A stretch of 64,000 bases of DNA from Actinocorallia longicatena (GTDB taxonomy: Bacteria > Actinomycetota > Actinomycetes > Streptosporangiales > Streptosporangiaceae). The DNA lies in NCBI RefSeq assembly GCF_039534125.1, contig NZ_BAAAUV010000007.1:62001-126000 (forward strand), in the 5' to 3' direction. A program made the translations under genes and the position numbers. The notes beneath the pieces are model-generated. The model had not been told where the DNA came from. It did not search any database and saw only the letters and a list, made by a program, of their open reading frames with translations. Below, one piece after another: positions 23,736-32,838 of this stretch (positions are counted from its first letter, which is position 1; each line of letters starts with the position of its first letter).

Positions 23736-24176
23736 TCAGCTGTGGACGGCGTGCCCGAAGTCCGGGAGCGGGTCGTCCATGCCGACGACCGGGCCCTTGC
23801 CCAGCCGTGCGGCGCGCAGCGCCTGCTCCTCCTCGGGAGAGAGCATCGACAGGCCCCGGCCGTTCTTGACGACCTTGGCGTAGGTGCGGGTCTCGGTGCG
23901 GCCGTTGATCGAGCTGATCACGACACCGTCGCCCACGGCGTTGATGACGGCCAGGGAGAAGGACAGCTGTCCCGACATCTCCTTGAGCGCGTCGTAGTGC
24001 ACGATCGCCATGTCGCGGAGGGCCTGTTTGTCGACCCCCGTCGCGACCTGCATCTGCCTGCGCAGCACATCGGCGCATTCCTCGACGACCTGGCTGACGC
24101 GGTTGTGCGCCACCAGTGCCACGGAAAGACCGGCCACCCCCGCGAGAGCTCCCACGACGGCCACGGTGATAAGCAT
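23736..24176 (-). CDS. DUF4446 family membrane-anchored protein
   Basis: This 146-residue protein starts with one membrane span (MLITVAVVGALAGVAGLSVAL) and continues with the DUF4446 core: HYDALKEMSGQLSFSLAVIN, DGVVISSINGRTETRTYAK and a LSPEEEQALRAA close. The family is widespread in Gram-positive bacteria with no known role, and in Actinobacteria is often next to serS/pheA. The start overlaps the GT87 stop (TGATG), showing coupling. A cytoplasmic soluble domain tethered to the membrane is likely. Confidence 0.88.
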   Translation of the reverse strand: MLITVAVVGALAGVAGLSVALVAHNRVSQVVEECADVLRRQMQVATGVDKQALRDMAIVHYDALKEMSGQLSFSLAVINAVGDGVVISSINGRTETRTYAKVVKNGRGLSMLSPEEEQALRAARLGKGPVVGMDDPLPDFGHAVHS

Positions 24177-25513
24177 CACGGGGCGAGCGTACCGACCTCC
24201 GCGGCGTCCTGAGAAACATCTTCGATATCCGCGGGTGTTTCCCGCCACATCCGCTTAACCAGCCAGACACCCAGAACGAACAGAAGCGCCACAGCGCCGA
24301 GGGCGTAGGAGCTCTGCATGATCCGGCCCAGGACCTTCTCCGGAACCGACTTCCACGGCTGGATGTGGGAGGTTCCCCACCAGGGGATGGTGAGCACGTA
24401 GAAAAGCCATGCCCCGGCCGCGGCGGCGACCCTCCGGCGGTCGGTCCCCGCACCCGCGAGAGCCCCGACGACCAGGACGATCCAGGCCAGATGGTGGATC
24501 CAGGCGACCGGCGAGAGCAGCACGGCGAGCAGGCCGGTGATCGCGACTCCGGCGATCTCGGCGCTCCAGGTGTCGGCCGGTCCGAGCCGTCCCGAGTCGG
24601 CGAGCAGCGACGCCCGGCGGGCGAACCTGAAGCCGAGGTAGGCCAGGACGGCGACCGCGATGAGCCAGACCAGCGCGGTGACCGCGTCCGGCCAGTACAT
24701 CCGCAGCAGGAATCCGCGGAACGCCTGATTGGCGGTGCCGAAATTCGACCCGACCCGGTCCCCGTCGAACAGCGCCCCCTGGGAGTGCCAGGAGTGGAAC
24801 GGCCACCAGAAGTCGAGGGAGTCCTCCGGCAGCAGCGCGAAGGAGACCAGGGTCGCCCCGGCCGCGGTCAACAGGGCGTTGGTCGCGGCCTCCCGGCGCC
24901 GGGTGATCAGCAGATAGATCAGGAAGACCCCCGGGACGAGCTTCACGGCCGTCGCGAACCCGATGAGGACGCCCCGCGGCCACCTCGTGCGCGGGGTGGC
25001 GCAGTCGGCGACGCACAGCAGCACCAGGAACAGATCGACCTGCCCGAACCGGAACTGGTCGTAGACCGGCAGCGGATAGGCCATCAGCGCCACCAGGACG
25101 CCCCACGCCAGCGGGCTCCAGTCCCCGGCGCGGGCGATCAGCGGCCGGAAGGCGTATCCGACCACGAGCACCAGGACCACGAAGATCAGCAGAGTCATGA
25201 CGATCTGCGCGGCGGGCCACGACAGCAGCGCCATGGGCGTGGCGAGCAACGCCGCGAACGGCGGATAGGTGAAGGGCAGGAGCTGCGGCGGCTCGGTCAG
25301 GAAGTCGTAGACCGACGCCCCGCGCAGCACCGCGATCCCCGCGGTCCGGTAGACGTCGAGGTCCACCACCCGCTGGTCGATGGGGTTCGTCAGCCACCGG
25401 CCGACGATGGGGAGCATCGCCGCGACGGCGATCGACGCGCCGAGAAGGCAGGCGATCGCCCGCTTTCCACGCGAGCCGCCGGTGCTCTGACGATGAAATA
25501 CGGGTCCGACCAT
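24176..25513 (-). CDS. Glycosyltransferase family 87 (polyprenol-linked mannosyl-/arabinosyltransferase type)
   Basis: This 445-residue polytopic membrane protein has about 10-11 spans and the GT87 (DUF2029) signatures: an Asp-containing first loop VVDLDVYRTAGIAVLRG, followed by YDFLTEPPQLLPFTYPPFAA, and GFATAVKLVPGVFLIYLL. The enzymes move mannose or pentose from polyprenyl phosphate donors to lipoglycans outside the membrane. It heads the GT87-DUF4446-pheA-GNAT run. It is divergent from another envelope-type membrane protein at 25586. Donor and acceptor are not predictable. Confidence 0.85.
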   Translation of the reverse strand: MVGPVFHRQSTGGSRGKRAIACLLGASIAVAAMLPIVGRWLTNPIDQRVVDLDVYRTAGIAVLRGASVYDFLTEPPQLLPFTYPPFAALLATPMALLSWPAAQIVMTLLIFVVLVLVVGYAFRPLIARAGDWSPLAWGVLVALMAYPLPVYDQFRFGQVDLFLVLLCVADCATPRTRWPRGVLIGFATAVKLVPGVFLIYLLITRRREAATNALLTAAGATLVSFALLPEDSLDFWWPFHSWHSQGALFDGDRVGSNFGTANQAFRGFLLRMYWPDAVTALVWLIAVAVLAYLGFRFARRASLLADSGRLGPADTWSAEIAGVAITGLLAVLLSPVAWIHHLAWIVLVVGALAGAGTDRRRVAAAAGAWLFYVLTIPWWGTSHIQPWKSVPEKVLGRIMQSSYALGAVALLFVLGVWLVKRMWRETPADIEDVSQDAAEVGTLAP

Positions 25514-25585
25514 GGGTCCATCCTGGCGTAATCCGACCACTAATCTGGGGACGGACCGTCTTGTAGGCCAGCAGTTGGAGGTGCC

Positions 25586-27757
25586 GTGGCCCGCAGGTGG
25601 GGTACCGCACGGGCGATGATCATTGCTCTCGTCGCAATGTTCGCCGTCCTGTTCGGCATACCCGCGAACGCCTCGTCCGCCCCGGCGAAGAGCGTAGTCG
25701 TCATCGGCGTTCCCGGTCTGCAGTGGAGCGACGTGACCCTCCGGGACACCCCCAACCTGTGGAAACTCACCGGCGAGAACGCCGCCGCCGCCATGAGCGT
25801 GCGGACCACGACGAACCGGACCTGCTCGATCGACGGCTGGCTGACCGTCTCGGCGGGCCAGCGGGCCCGGCTGAAGAGCGGAAGCTGTGCGCTGCCGCCC
25901 GAGCCCCAGCCGTCGGGGACGGGCGCCGTCGAACCCGGCTGGCAGGCGATCGTCGCCGACAACGCGAGCACGGGTTACGCGGCCAGGGTCGGGATGCTCG
26001 GCGACGCCGTCCACCGGGCGGGCGGCTGCACCTACGCCGTCGGCGCGGGCGGTGTGCTGGGCGCGGCCGACGCTTCCGGCTCGGTCGACCACTTCGCCCG
26101 CACGCCCTGGGACGTCCCCGCCGCCGACTGGACGAAGTGCGCGCTCACGATCGTCGACATCGACGAGCTTTCCGGCGTCTACGTCAGGGCCGGCGTCGAC
26201 GCCTCGGGCGAGCAGGCGCCGGTCAGCCCCGCCCAGCGCGCCGCCGCGGCACGGGCCGTCGACGCGAGCGTCGGCCGGGTCGTCGCCGCCCTGCCCTCCG
26301 GAATCCCTCTGCTGGTCGCGGGCCTCGCGGACGCCACTGGAACGCCCCATCTCCACGCCGCGATCGGGACCGTCGCCTTCGAACGCGGCTACCTGACCGC
26401 GAACTCCACCCGCCGCGAGGGCCTGGTGACCCTCACCGACCTCCCCGCGACGGTCCTCCACATCCTGGGGATCCCGCAGCCGAGCGAGGCCGTCGGCTCC
26501 GCCTGGACCTCGGTGCCGTCCGCCGCCTCCGCCGCGCAGAAGGTCGAGAACCTCACCGACCAGGACATCGCCGCGCAGGCGATCCGGCTGATGAGCGGTG
26601 CCTTCTTCATCGTGCTGTTCGCCGGGCAGCTGCTGCTCTACGGGTTCGCCGCGATCGCGCTGCGCCGCGGCAGGCCCGGCCCCGGGCCGGTCACCCGCAG
26701 CCGGATCCTGGCCACCACCCGGGTCGGCGCCCTGGCGGGGGCGGCCGCGCCGGTCGGCACCTACCTGGCGAACCTGGTGCCGTGGTGGCGTTCCGCGCAT
26801 CCGGCGCCCGCGCTCATGGCCTGTGTGCTGGCCGCCATGGCGCTCGTCACGGGTCTGTCGCTGGCCGGTCCGTGGCGGCGGACCGTCCTCGGCCCCGGCC
26901 TCGTCATCGCCGCGATCACGGCGTTCGTGCTCGGCCTCGACGCGATGACGGGCTCCGACCTGCAGATGAACGCCTTCATGGGGTACACCGCCCTGGTCGG
27001 CGGCCGGTTCTACGGCTTCGGCAACATGGCGTTCGCGGTGTTCGCCACCGCCTCGATCCTCAGCGCCGCCTGGCTGGCCGAGGGGCTGCTCGCCCGCGGC
27101 AGGCGGAACCCGGCGGTGGCCGTGGTCGTCACGATCGGGCTGGTCGCGATGGCCGTCGACGGGATGCCGGGCTGGGGCAGCGACTTCGGCGGGGTCGTGG
27201 CGATCCTGCTCGGCACCGCGGTCCTCACCCTGCTGATCGGCGGCTGGCGGGTCTCGGTCCTGCGTCTCGGGCTGGTCGGGCTGGCCGGGTCGGCGGTCGT
27301 CCTGGGGATGGCCTTCTTCGACTCGCTGCGGGCCGAGCCGACCCATCTCGGCAAGTTCTGGGACCAGCTCGCCGCCGGGGACGCCTGGGGCGTGATCATG
27401 CGCAAGTTCGAGGCGATGCTCCGCAGTTTCGGCTACTGGCCGTTCACGATCGTGGCGATCGGCGCGCTGCTCTTCCTGTTCCTCGTCCTCGCCAGGCCGC
27501 TGACCTGGCGGGCCGCCGCTCTGGAGGCCGCCTACCGGCGCACCTACACGCTGCGGCCCGCGCTGTTCGCCGGGCTGACCGTGGCCCTGGTCGGGATGCT
27601 GATGAACGACTCCGGCGTCGTGATCCCCGCCCTCGTGCTCACCCTGGCGGTGCCGCTGGTGCTCGCCGCGTGCGTCAGGGCGCTGGAACTCGACGCGGCG
27701 GACGCAGGCACGTCCAGATCAGAAGAGCCAGAACCGCGGCCGACACCAGCGGCATGA
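25586..27757 (+). CDS. Large membrane protein with N-terminal alkaline-phosphatase-like domain
   Basis: This 723-residue protein has an N-terminal signal anchor (MIIALVAMFAVLFGIPANA), an exported domain of about 290 residues, and then about ten hydrophobic spans from residue 330 to the end. The exported part (VVVIGVPGLQWSDVTLRDTP, with TTNRTCSIDGWLTVSAG) resembles the alkaline phosphatase/sulfatase fold, with Thr or Ser at the nucleophile position. It may process an envelope phospho-glycan. The GTG start at 25586 has GGAGG four bases upstream. It sits among three glycosyltransferase genes. Its 3' end overlaps the convergent MptB-like gene by 83 bp. Confidence 0.75.
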   Translation: MARRWGTARAMIIALVAMFAVLFGIPANASSAPAKSVVVIGVPGLQWSDVTLRDTPNLWKLTGENAAAAMSVRTTTNRTCSIDGWLTVSAGQRARLKSGSCALPPEPQPSGTGAVEPGWQAIVADNASTGYAARVGMLGDAVHRAGGCTYAVGAGGVLGAADASGSVDHFARTPWDVPAADWTKCALTIVDIDELSGVYVRAGVDASGEQAPVSPAQRAAAARAVDASVGRVVAALPSGIPLLVAGLADATGTPHLHAAIGTVAFERGYLTANSTRREGLVTLTDLPATVLHILGIPQPSEAVGSAWTSVPSAASAAQKVENLTDQDIAAQAIRLMSGAFFIVLFAGQLLLYGFAAIALRRGRPGPGPVTRSRILATTRVGALAGAAAPVGTYLANLVPWWRSAHPAPALMACVLAAMALVTGLSLAGPWRRTVLGPGLVIAAITAFVLGLDAMTGSDLQMNAFMGYTALVGGRFYGFGNMAFAVFATASILSAAWLAEGLLARGRRNPAVAVVVTIGLVAMAVDGMPGWGSDFGGVVAILLGTAVLTLLIGGWRVSVLRLGLVGLAGSAVVLGMAFFDSLRAEPTHLGKFWDQLAAGDAWGVIMRKFEAMLRSFGYWPFTIVAIGALLFLFLVLARPLTWRAAALEAAYRRTYTLRPALFAGLTVALVGMLMNDSGVVIPALVLTLAVPLVLAACVRALELDAADAGTSRSEEPEPRPTPAA

Positions 27758-29192
27758 CCGACGCGCGGAGCCCGGTCACCAGCCAGTGCAGGTCGTCGGG
27801 GAGGCCCGCCTTGAGCGGCGCCCTGGCCGGCAGGTAGGCCAGGCTCAGCAGGGACGTCCGCAGCAGCAGGACCCCGTCGAACCGCGACCACGGCAGCAGT
27901 GCCAGCAGCGCCCAGCCGAGCCCGTCGTACCAGGGCAGGGCGTAGGTCGCGGCGAACAGCCAGGCCAGCACCAGCGCCGCCGCCACCCGCAGGACGTCGC
28001 GGTCGTCGCCGGACGGCAGCGCCCTCGACAGCAGCCTGACCAGGTACAGCAGCAGGCACAGCGACAGGATCGAGATCAGCGGCTTGGGCAGGTCCATGCC
28101 GAGGACCCCGCCGCCCGCCCCGCCGAACAGATGCCAGACGTTGGCCAGGGAGATGAAGTCCGAGGCGTGCCTGACCTGGTCGAAGCCCTTCAGGCCGACG
28201 ATCCCGTAGGCGACGCCGAAGGTCAGCCCTGCCCCGCCGAACAGGACGGCCGTCCCGCGGAGGTCGCGGGCGCTCCTCAGCAGGTGCCAGGCGGGCCCGC
28301 CGCCGACGAGCCCGGCGGGAAGCTTGATCGCCACGGCGGCGCCGACGATCAGGCCGGTGCCGAAGGTCCGCCAGAGCGTGGCGGCCCCGCGGGTGAAGAC
28401 CGTCAGGGCCAGGACGGCCGCGGCGATCCCCCACACGTCGTTGTGGGCCCCCGACACGAGCTGGAACAGCAGCAGGGGATTGACCGTCCACAGCAGCAGG
28501 CCGCGCAGCCGGGCGCCCTCGTCGCGCGTCCGGAGGTACAGCACGAGCCCGACCAGGACGAACGCCACGCCGTTCAGCAGGGACAGGACGAAGACCGTGG
28601 TCCTGACCGACTCGCCGCCGATCCACGCGGCACCGGACTGGATCCAGGTGAGGATCGGCCCGTAGATCGACGGTGTGGTCCGCCACTCCTCGACGGCCCC
28701 CCCGAACGGCCCGCCCAGCTCCTCGGCCGTCGTCGTGTAGGGATTGAGGCCCTCCACGGCCATGTGCCCGTAGGCCGCGTAGTTGAGGTGGTCCGACGAG
28801 CCGACGGGGGGCGTCACGGCGAAGAGCGCCGCGACCGCGATCCCGGCCCCCAGCAGCCAGGCCGTGCGGGGCCGCCAGCCGCGCCGGGCGGCCACCAGGC
28901 AGCAGCCGGTGCCGGCCGCGCCCACCACGATTCCCGCGGCCATGAGGGAGATCGCCAGGTAGGGCGATGGATCCACGTGAAACATCCACGGCGCGCCGCC
29001 GCCGGGCAGGCGCGGCTGGACCGCCGAGGGGCCGGCCAGCGCCAGCCACAGGAACGCCGCCAGGCTCAGGCCGATCCCGGCCAGGCCGGTCGCGGCCCAG
29101 CCCCGATGACGGTCGGGAGCGGCCGGTTCGGCGGCGCGGCCGGAGGCGGGGGAAGCGGCGGTCGGTTCGGGAACGGCGCCGCTACCGCGCAC
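27675..29192 (-). CDS. MptB-like polyprenol-phosphomannose-dependent mannosyltransferase
   Basis: This protein of about 505 residues is a polytopic GT-C enzyme with about 12 spans. Its first extracellular loop carries the GT-C acidic motif in the form PPVGSSDHLNYAAYGHMAVE, followed by GLNPYTTT, as in the alpha-1,6-mannosyltransferase MptA/MptB family that builds lipomannan-type cores in Corynebacteriales. Downstream are LLWTVNPLLLFQLVSGAHND and WYDGLGWALLALLPW. The N-terminus is uncertain: GTG at 29192 is chosen as it overlaps the GT2 stop by 11 bp, but GTG at 29234 is open too. The upstream GT2 could supply the polyprenyl-phosphate mannose donor (inference). Confidence 0.82.
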   Translation of the reverse strand: MRGSGAVPEPTAASPASGRAAEPAAPDRHRGWAATGLAGIGLSLAAFLWLALAGPSAVQPRLPGGGAPWMFHVDPSPYLAISLMAAGIVVGAAGTGCCLVAARRGWRPRTAWLLGAGIAVAALFAVTPPVGSSDHLNYAAYGHMAVEGLNPYTTTAEELGGPFGGAVEEWRTTPSIYGPILTWIQSGAAWIGGESVRTTVFVLSLLNGVAFVLVGLVLYLRTRDEGARLRGLLLWTVNPLLLFQLVSGAHNDVWGIAAAVLALTVFTRGAATLWRTFGTGLIVGAAVAIKLPAGLVGGGPAWHLLRSARDLRGTAVLFGGAGLTFGVAYGIVGLKGFDQVRHASDFISLANVWHLFGGAGGGVLGMDLPKPLISILSLCLLLYLVRLLSRALPSGDDRDVLRVAAALVLAWLFAATYALPWYDGLGWALLALLPWSRFDGVLLLRTSLLSLAYLPARAPLKAGLPDDLHWLVTGLRASVMPLVSAAVLALLIWTCLRPPRRVPAP

Positions 29193-29964
29193 GACGGCGA
29201 AGTTTGGCGAGCTGGTCACGGACGGCGGGATCACGGGTCGACAGGGCCCGCGCGACGTCCCGGAACTGCCGGGCCCGGTGGAGCTGGGCGCGGTAGTCGG
29301 TGCCGGTGGCCCGGTGCGCGAGCGGCACCTCGACCTCGGTGATCCGGAAGTCCTTGCGCAGAAGGTCGATGGTCATGGCCGTCTCGACCCCGAAGCCGGG
29401 GGCCAGGGGCCTGGCCGCCTCGAACGCCGCGCGGGTCAGGCAGCGCTGGCCGTTCAGCGGCTGGGTCGCGGTCCAGCCGGTCGCGCGCTGGATGCCGTCG
29501 CGGGAGAGCCTGACGACGAAGCCGTGCCCGCCGAGCTTCACCAGGCTGGAGAAGACCGCGATGGTCATGTCCGCGGTGCCGGAGGCGATGGGTTCGATCA
29601 GCGGGGCCGCGTCCCGGGCGGTGTCGCCGAGATCGGCGTCGAGGAAGAGCAGGTGCCGGGACGGTACCCGCTCGTGCTCGTCGAGCAGCCGGACGGCCTC
29701 CGCGCCGGTCTCCATGGCCGCGGCCTTCCCCCTGTTACGGGAGTGGCGCACGACCCGGGCCCCGGCGTCGGCGGCGATCTGGGCGGTGGTGTCGGCCGAG
29801 CCGTCGTCGACGACCAGGACGAGGTCGACGCCCGGCAGCCGGAGAGCCGCCCGGACGGTCGAGGCGATGCGGTCGCCCTCGTCCTTGGCCGGAATGATCA
29901 CCGCGGTACCCGGCTGGACCGCGCCGGGCGTCGGTTCGGGCGTCGGTGTGGTGGGATCAGGCAC
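29182..29964 (-). CDS. Family 2 glycosyltransferase (DPM1/GpgS-like)
   Basis: This 260-residue cytoplasmic enzyme shows the GT-A fold: TAVIIPAKDEGDRIASTV, LVLVVDDGSADTTAQIA, and the metal-binding DxD as FLDADLGDT. The middle section (LNGQRCLTRAAFEAA and FGVETAMTIDLL) resembles glucosyl-3-phosphoglycerate synthase and dolichol-phosphate mannose synthase homologues. The role is to transfer a sugar from a nucleotide donor to a lipid phosphate or small acceptor. It lies between the STAS gene (23 nt upstream) and the MptB-like gene, all on one strand. The N-terminal Pro/Thr stretch is likely disordered; start GTG at 29964. Confidence 0.85.
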   Translation of the reverse strand: MPDPTTPTPEPTPGAVQPGTAVIIPAKDEGDRIASTVRAALRLPGVDLVLVVDDGSADTTAQIAADAGARVVRHSRNRGKAAAMETGAEAVRLLDEHERVPSRHLLFLDADLGDTARDAAPLIEPIASGTADMTIAVFSSLVKLGGHGFVVRLSRDGIQRATGWTATQPLNGQRCLTRAAFEAARPLAPGFGVETAMTIDLLRKDFRITEVEVPLAHRATGTDYRAQLHRARQFRDVARALSTRDPAVRDQLAKLRRRAR

Positions 29965-29987
29965 AGCGCGATCGTAGCCGGGACGGC

Positions 29988-30326
29988 CTACATCGCGTCG
30001 AGCGCCGGGATGGCGTCGTGCACCGTGAAGACCGTGTCCAGGCCGGTCACCTGAAGGATCCGCAGCACGGCCGGGCGCGGCGCGGCCAGCTCGAAGACAC
30101 CGCCGCGCTCCTTCACGCGCTTCATTCCGGACAGCAGCACGTTCATGCCCGTCGAGTCGCAGAACTCGACCCCGGACAGGTCGATGACGACCCGGTCGAC
30201 CTCCTGCTCCCTGAGCAGTGCGACCAGGGCCTGCTGCAGCCTGGGCGCCGTGTACAGGTCGAGTTCGCCGACCGCAGTGACGACGGCGTGACCTGCCTGA
30301 GACACAGTCGAGACCTGAAGCTCCAT
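29988..30326 (-). CDS. STAS-domain anti-sigma factor antagonist
   Basis: This 112-residue cytoplasmic protein is a single STAS domain: GHAVVTAVGELDLYTAPRLQ, followed by VVIDLSGVEFCDSTGMNVLL. The Ser in DSTG is the residue phosphorylated by the partner HATPase-type anti-sigma kinase in SpoIIAA/RsbV/BldG systems, so the switch should be functional. The ATG at 30326 is chosen at the domain edge. A HATPase regulator at 32839-33378 is a candidate partner. It is first of a run with GT2 and MptB-like genes, linking a partner-switch protein to envelope glycosylation (inference). Confidence 0.92.
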   Translation of the reverse strand: MELQVSTVSQAGHAVVTAVGELDLYTAPRLQQALVALLREQEVDRVVIDLSGVEFCDSTGMNVLLSGMKRVKERGGVFELAAPRPAVLRILQVTGLDTVFTVHDAIPALDAM

Positions 30327-30489
30327 GTGCGGCACCTTATCGGGCCCGGGGGCAGGTAGCCAGCCGAAGCGGTTCTGGGCAGGCGATTCGGGGTTATTGT
30401 CCGTAAATATCGCTTCTACCTGCGAGTATGGCACCGCGCGTCTGGCCGATTACGGCGCTGCGACCTTCCGCTTTTGGGAAGCTGAACAG

Positions 30490-30855
30490 GTGACGAACCA
30501 GCCCGACTGGCAGCGCTCCAGGCTCCGTGACCGCCTGGAGGCGATACGCGCCCGCTCGGCGAAGTCCACCTCCTGGCGCGGCACCACTTCGTACCTGCTC
30601 AAGCTGGTCAACCATGAGGGCCAGGTGCCCGTCAAGACCAGGCTGAGCCGCGAGGACCTCCTGTTCCTCACCTCCGCCCGCGACGAGCTCACCGGCTTCG
30701 CCGAGCTCGGGCTGCGGATCCTCGAACTCCACCAGCCCCGCGACGGCGGCGGTGTGTCGAGCGACCCGTCCACCCCGCTGCGGCGCTGCCGGAGCTGCAT
30801 GGGCCGCTGGCCCTGCCCCACCTACCGGGCGCTCACCGACACCCTCGACCTCTGA
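30490..30855 (+). CDS. Small Cys-motif protein, unknown function
   Basis: This 121-residue protein has a basic N-terminal helix (WQRSRLRDRLEAIRARSAK), a central helical part (LSREDLLFLTSARDELTGFA), and a C-terminal cysteine cluster CRSCMGRWPC followed by PTYRAL. That cluster is typical of small actinobacterial regulators or metal-binding proteins of unknown role. The GTG at 30490 starts just before the helix. Its stop is 3 nt from the convergent sensor kinase stop. It is divergent from the STAS gene. Function unknown. Confidence 0.7.
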   Translation: MTNQPDWQRSRLRDRLEAIRARSAKSTSWRGTTSYLLKLVNHEGQVPVKTRLSREDLLFLTSARDELTGFAELGLRILELHQPRDGGGVSSDPSTPLRRCRSCMGRWPCPTYRALTDTLDL

Positions 30856-30858
30856 GCC

Positions 30859-31986
30859 TCAGGGACCCGCGAGCGGGAGGGTGATCGTGAAGCGGCAGCC
30901 GGGACCGGTGTTGACCACGCCGATCTCGCCGCTGTGCGCCTCGACGATGCCCCGGGTGATCGCCAGGCCGAGCCCGGCCCCGCCGCCTCCGCCGGGCGTC
31001 CTGGCCGTCTCGCCCCGGAAGGCCACGTCGAACACGCGCGGCAGGTCGTCGGCGGGAATGCCGCCGCAGGCGTCCTCGACGGTCACCTCGACCCGGCCGT
31101 CCCTGACCGCCCCGACGATCTCGATGGACCCGTCGGACGGCGTGTGCCTGATCGCGTTGGTCACGAGGTTGCGCAGGGCCCGGCCCACCTCGGTCGAGTC
31201 GACCTCCAGCGGCAGCCCCCGCGCCGCCGACCCGTGCACCCGCACGCCCTTGGCCCTGGCCAGCGGCTCCGCCCCCGCGACGGCCTCCGCCACGAGATCG
31301 TCGAGCCCGACCCGCTGCCGCGACAGCCGCAGGGTCCCGGCGTGGATCCGGGACAGCTCGAACAGGTCGTCCACCATCTCGGCCAGCCGGTCCACCTCGA
31401 CCCGGATCCGCGAGTGGTACCTGGCGACCGTCTGGGGATCGTCGACGACCCCGTCCTCCAGCGCCTCGGCCATCGCCCGCAGCCCCGCCAGCGGTGTGCG
31501 CAGGTCGTGGCTGACCCAGGCCACCAGCTCGCGCCGCGACTTCTCCAGCGCCTGCTCCCGCTCGTGCGCCTCGGCCAGCCGCCGGTAGGCCGCCTCCAGC
31601 TCCAGCGACAGCTCCCCCAGCTCGGCGGGCAGGGTCAGGGCGGGCCGCACGAAGGGCTCACTCCGCACGGCGTCGACGAGCGCCCTGTTCGCCATGGCCA
31701 GTCTCCGTCCCAGCATCCACGACACGGCCAGCCCGACCAGGCCCGCGACGGCGACCACGGTCACCGCGACGTCCCGGTCGTGCGTCGACACGTACATCTT
31801 CAATGTGATCACGACGATCCCCGCCGCGGTGGCCAGCACCGTCGCGGAGGCGACCACCGCGAGCTGGACCCCGATCGGCCTCGCCCGCAGCACCCACAGC
31901 AGGGCGGAGCCGAACACGCCGACGATCAGCGCGGCGATCCCCGCGGACAGCACGACGTCGAGGACGGCGGGAAGAGGCAGCATCAT
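30859..31986 (-). CDS. Membrane sensor histidine kinase
   Basis: This 375-residue kinase has two or three N-terminal spans (AALIVGVFGSALLWVLRA, VASATVLATAAGIVVITL and VVAVAGLVGLAVSWML) with a very short external loop. A HAMP-like coil follows, then the dimerisation/phosphoacceptor helix LVAWVSHDLRTPLAGLRAMA (His in SHDLRTP) and an ATPase domain with the N box (LVTNAIRHTPSDGSI), DACGGIP and the G box GGGGGAGLGLAI. It lies 22 nt after the response regulator on the same strand. The small sensor suggests it detects an intramembrane or membrane signal. Start ATG at 31986. Confidence 0.92.
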   Translation of the reverse strand: MMLPLPAVLDVVLSAGIAALIVGVFGSALLWVLRARPIGVQLAVVASATVLATAAGIVVITLKMYVSTHDRDVAVTVVAVAGLVGLAVSWMLGRRLAMANRALVDAVRSEPFVRPALTLPAELGELSLELEAAYRRLAEAHEREQALEKSRRELVAWVSHDLRTPLAGLRAMAEALEDGVVDDPQTVARYHSRIRVEVDRLAEMVDDLFELSRIHAGTLRLSRQRVGLDDLVAEAVAGAEPLARAKGVRVHGSAARGLPLEVDSTEVGRALRNLVTNAIRHTPSDGSIEIVGAVRDGRVEVTVEDACGGIPADDLPRVFDVAFRGETARTPGGGGGAGLGLAITRGIVEAHSGEIGVVNTGPGCRFTITLPLAGP

Positions 31987-32008
31987 CGGTTCCGTTCACC
32001 GCGCGGGA

Positions 32009-32710
32009 TCACCGGGCCGCGTCCCCGTAGCGGTAGCCCACGCCCCAGACGGTCTGGATGCGGGTCGGGTTGGTCGGGTCGGGCTCGATCTTCTCGCGCA
32101 GCCGCCTGACGTGGACCGTCACGGTCGAGGAGTCGCCGAACGACCAGCCCCAGACGTGCTCGAGGAGCTGCTCGCGGGTGAAGGCCTGGCGGGGATGGTC
32201 GAGCAGGTAGACCAGCAGGTCGAACTCGCGGGCGGTGAGGCTGAGGGGCTTGCCGTCGAGGGAGGCCTCGTGCGCGCTGACGTCCACGACGAGATCACCG
32301 TCGCGCAGCAGCCCGCTCCCGGCCGGCACCAGGGCCCCCTGGGCGCGGCGCAGCACCGACCGGACGCGCAGGGCCAGCTCGCGCGGGCTGAACGGCTTCA
32401 CCACATAGTCGTCGGCGCCCATCTCCAGGCCGGTGAGCCGGTCGGCCTCCTCGCCGAGGGCCGTCAGCATGACGACCGGCACGGGGGAGTGCTCGCGGAG
32501 CTGTCGGCAGACCTCGAGACCGTCCATGCCGGGCAGCATCAGGTCGAGGACCACCAGGTCGGGCGGGTTCTCCAGGGCCTTGCTCAGGGCCATCCGGCCG
32601 TCGGGCACGCACTCGACGTCATGGCCGTCGCGCAGCAGATACCGCGCCACCACCTCGGCCACCGTCGGATCGTCGTCCACCACCAGGATCCGGCCCGTCA
32701 CCTCGCTCAT
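32009..32710 (-). CDS. OmpR-family response regulator
   Basis: This 233-residue DNA-binding regulator has a receiver domain with the acidic pair DDD near the start (ILVVDDDPTVAEVVAR), phosphoacceptor Asp in LVVLDLMLPGMDG, Thr in MLTALGEE and Lys in YVVKPFSPRELALR. A winged-helix domain follows (SLTAREFDLLVYLLDHPRQA, LLEHVWGWSFGDSSTVTVHV, RIQTVWGVGYRYG). It is the partner of the kinase encoded next. I chose the ATG at 32710; a GTG at 32719 is possible. Target genes unknown. Confidence 0.95.
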   Translation of the reverse strand: MSEVTGRILVVDDDPTVAEVVARYLLRDGHDVECVPDGRMALSKALENPPDLVVLDLMLPGMDGLEVCRQLREHSPVPVVMLTALGEEADRLTGLEMGADDYVVKPFSPRELALRVRSVLRRAQGALVPAGSGLLRDGDLVVDVSAHEASLDGKPLSLTAREFDLLVYLLDHPRQAFTREQLLEHVWGWSFGDSSTVTVHVRRLREKIEPDPTNPTRIQTVWGVGYRYGDAAR

Positions 32711-32838
32711 ACGACCCACGGTAGGGCCAGAACCAGCTCAGCGGGTGATCCCGTCACCGCACCGTAAGACCGGGCGGGTCTTGGACGCTCGGAGTGCTGC
32801 CAACGGGGGCATGGCAGCACCCCGAGCTTGGAGGAACC

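Noticed and set aside
24176..27346. A 1056-residue minus-strand protein
   Set aside because: Only its C-terminal 445 residues (the GT87 enzyme from 25513) look like protein; the rest is antisense to the 25586 gene and has Asp/Gly/Arg-rich noise.
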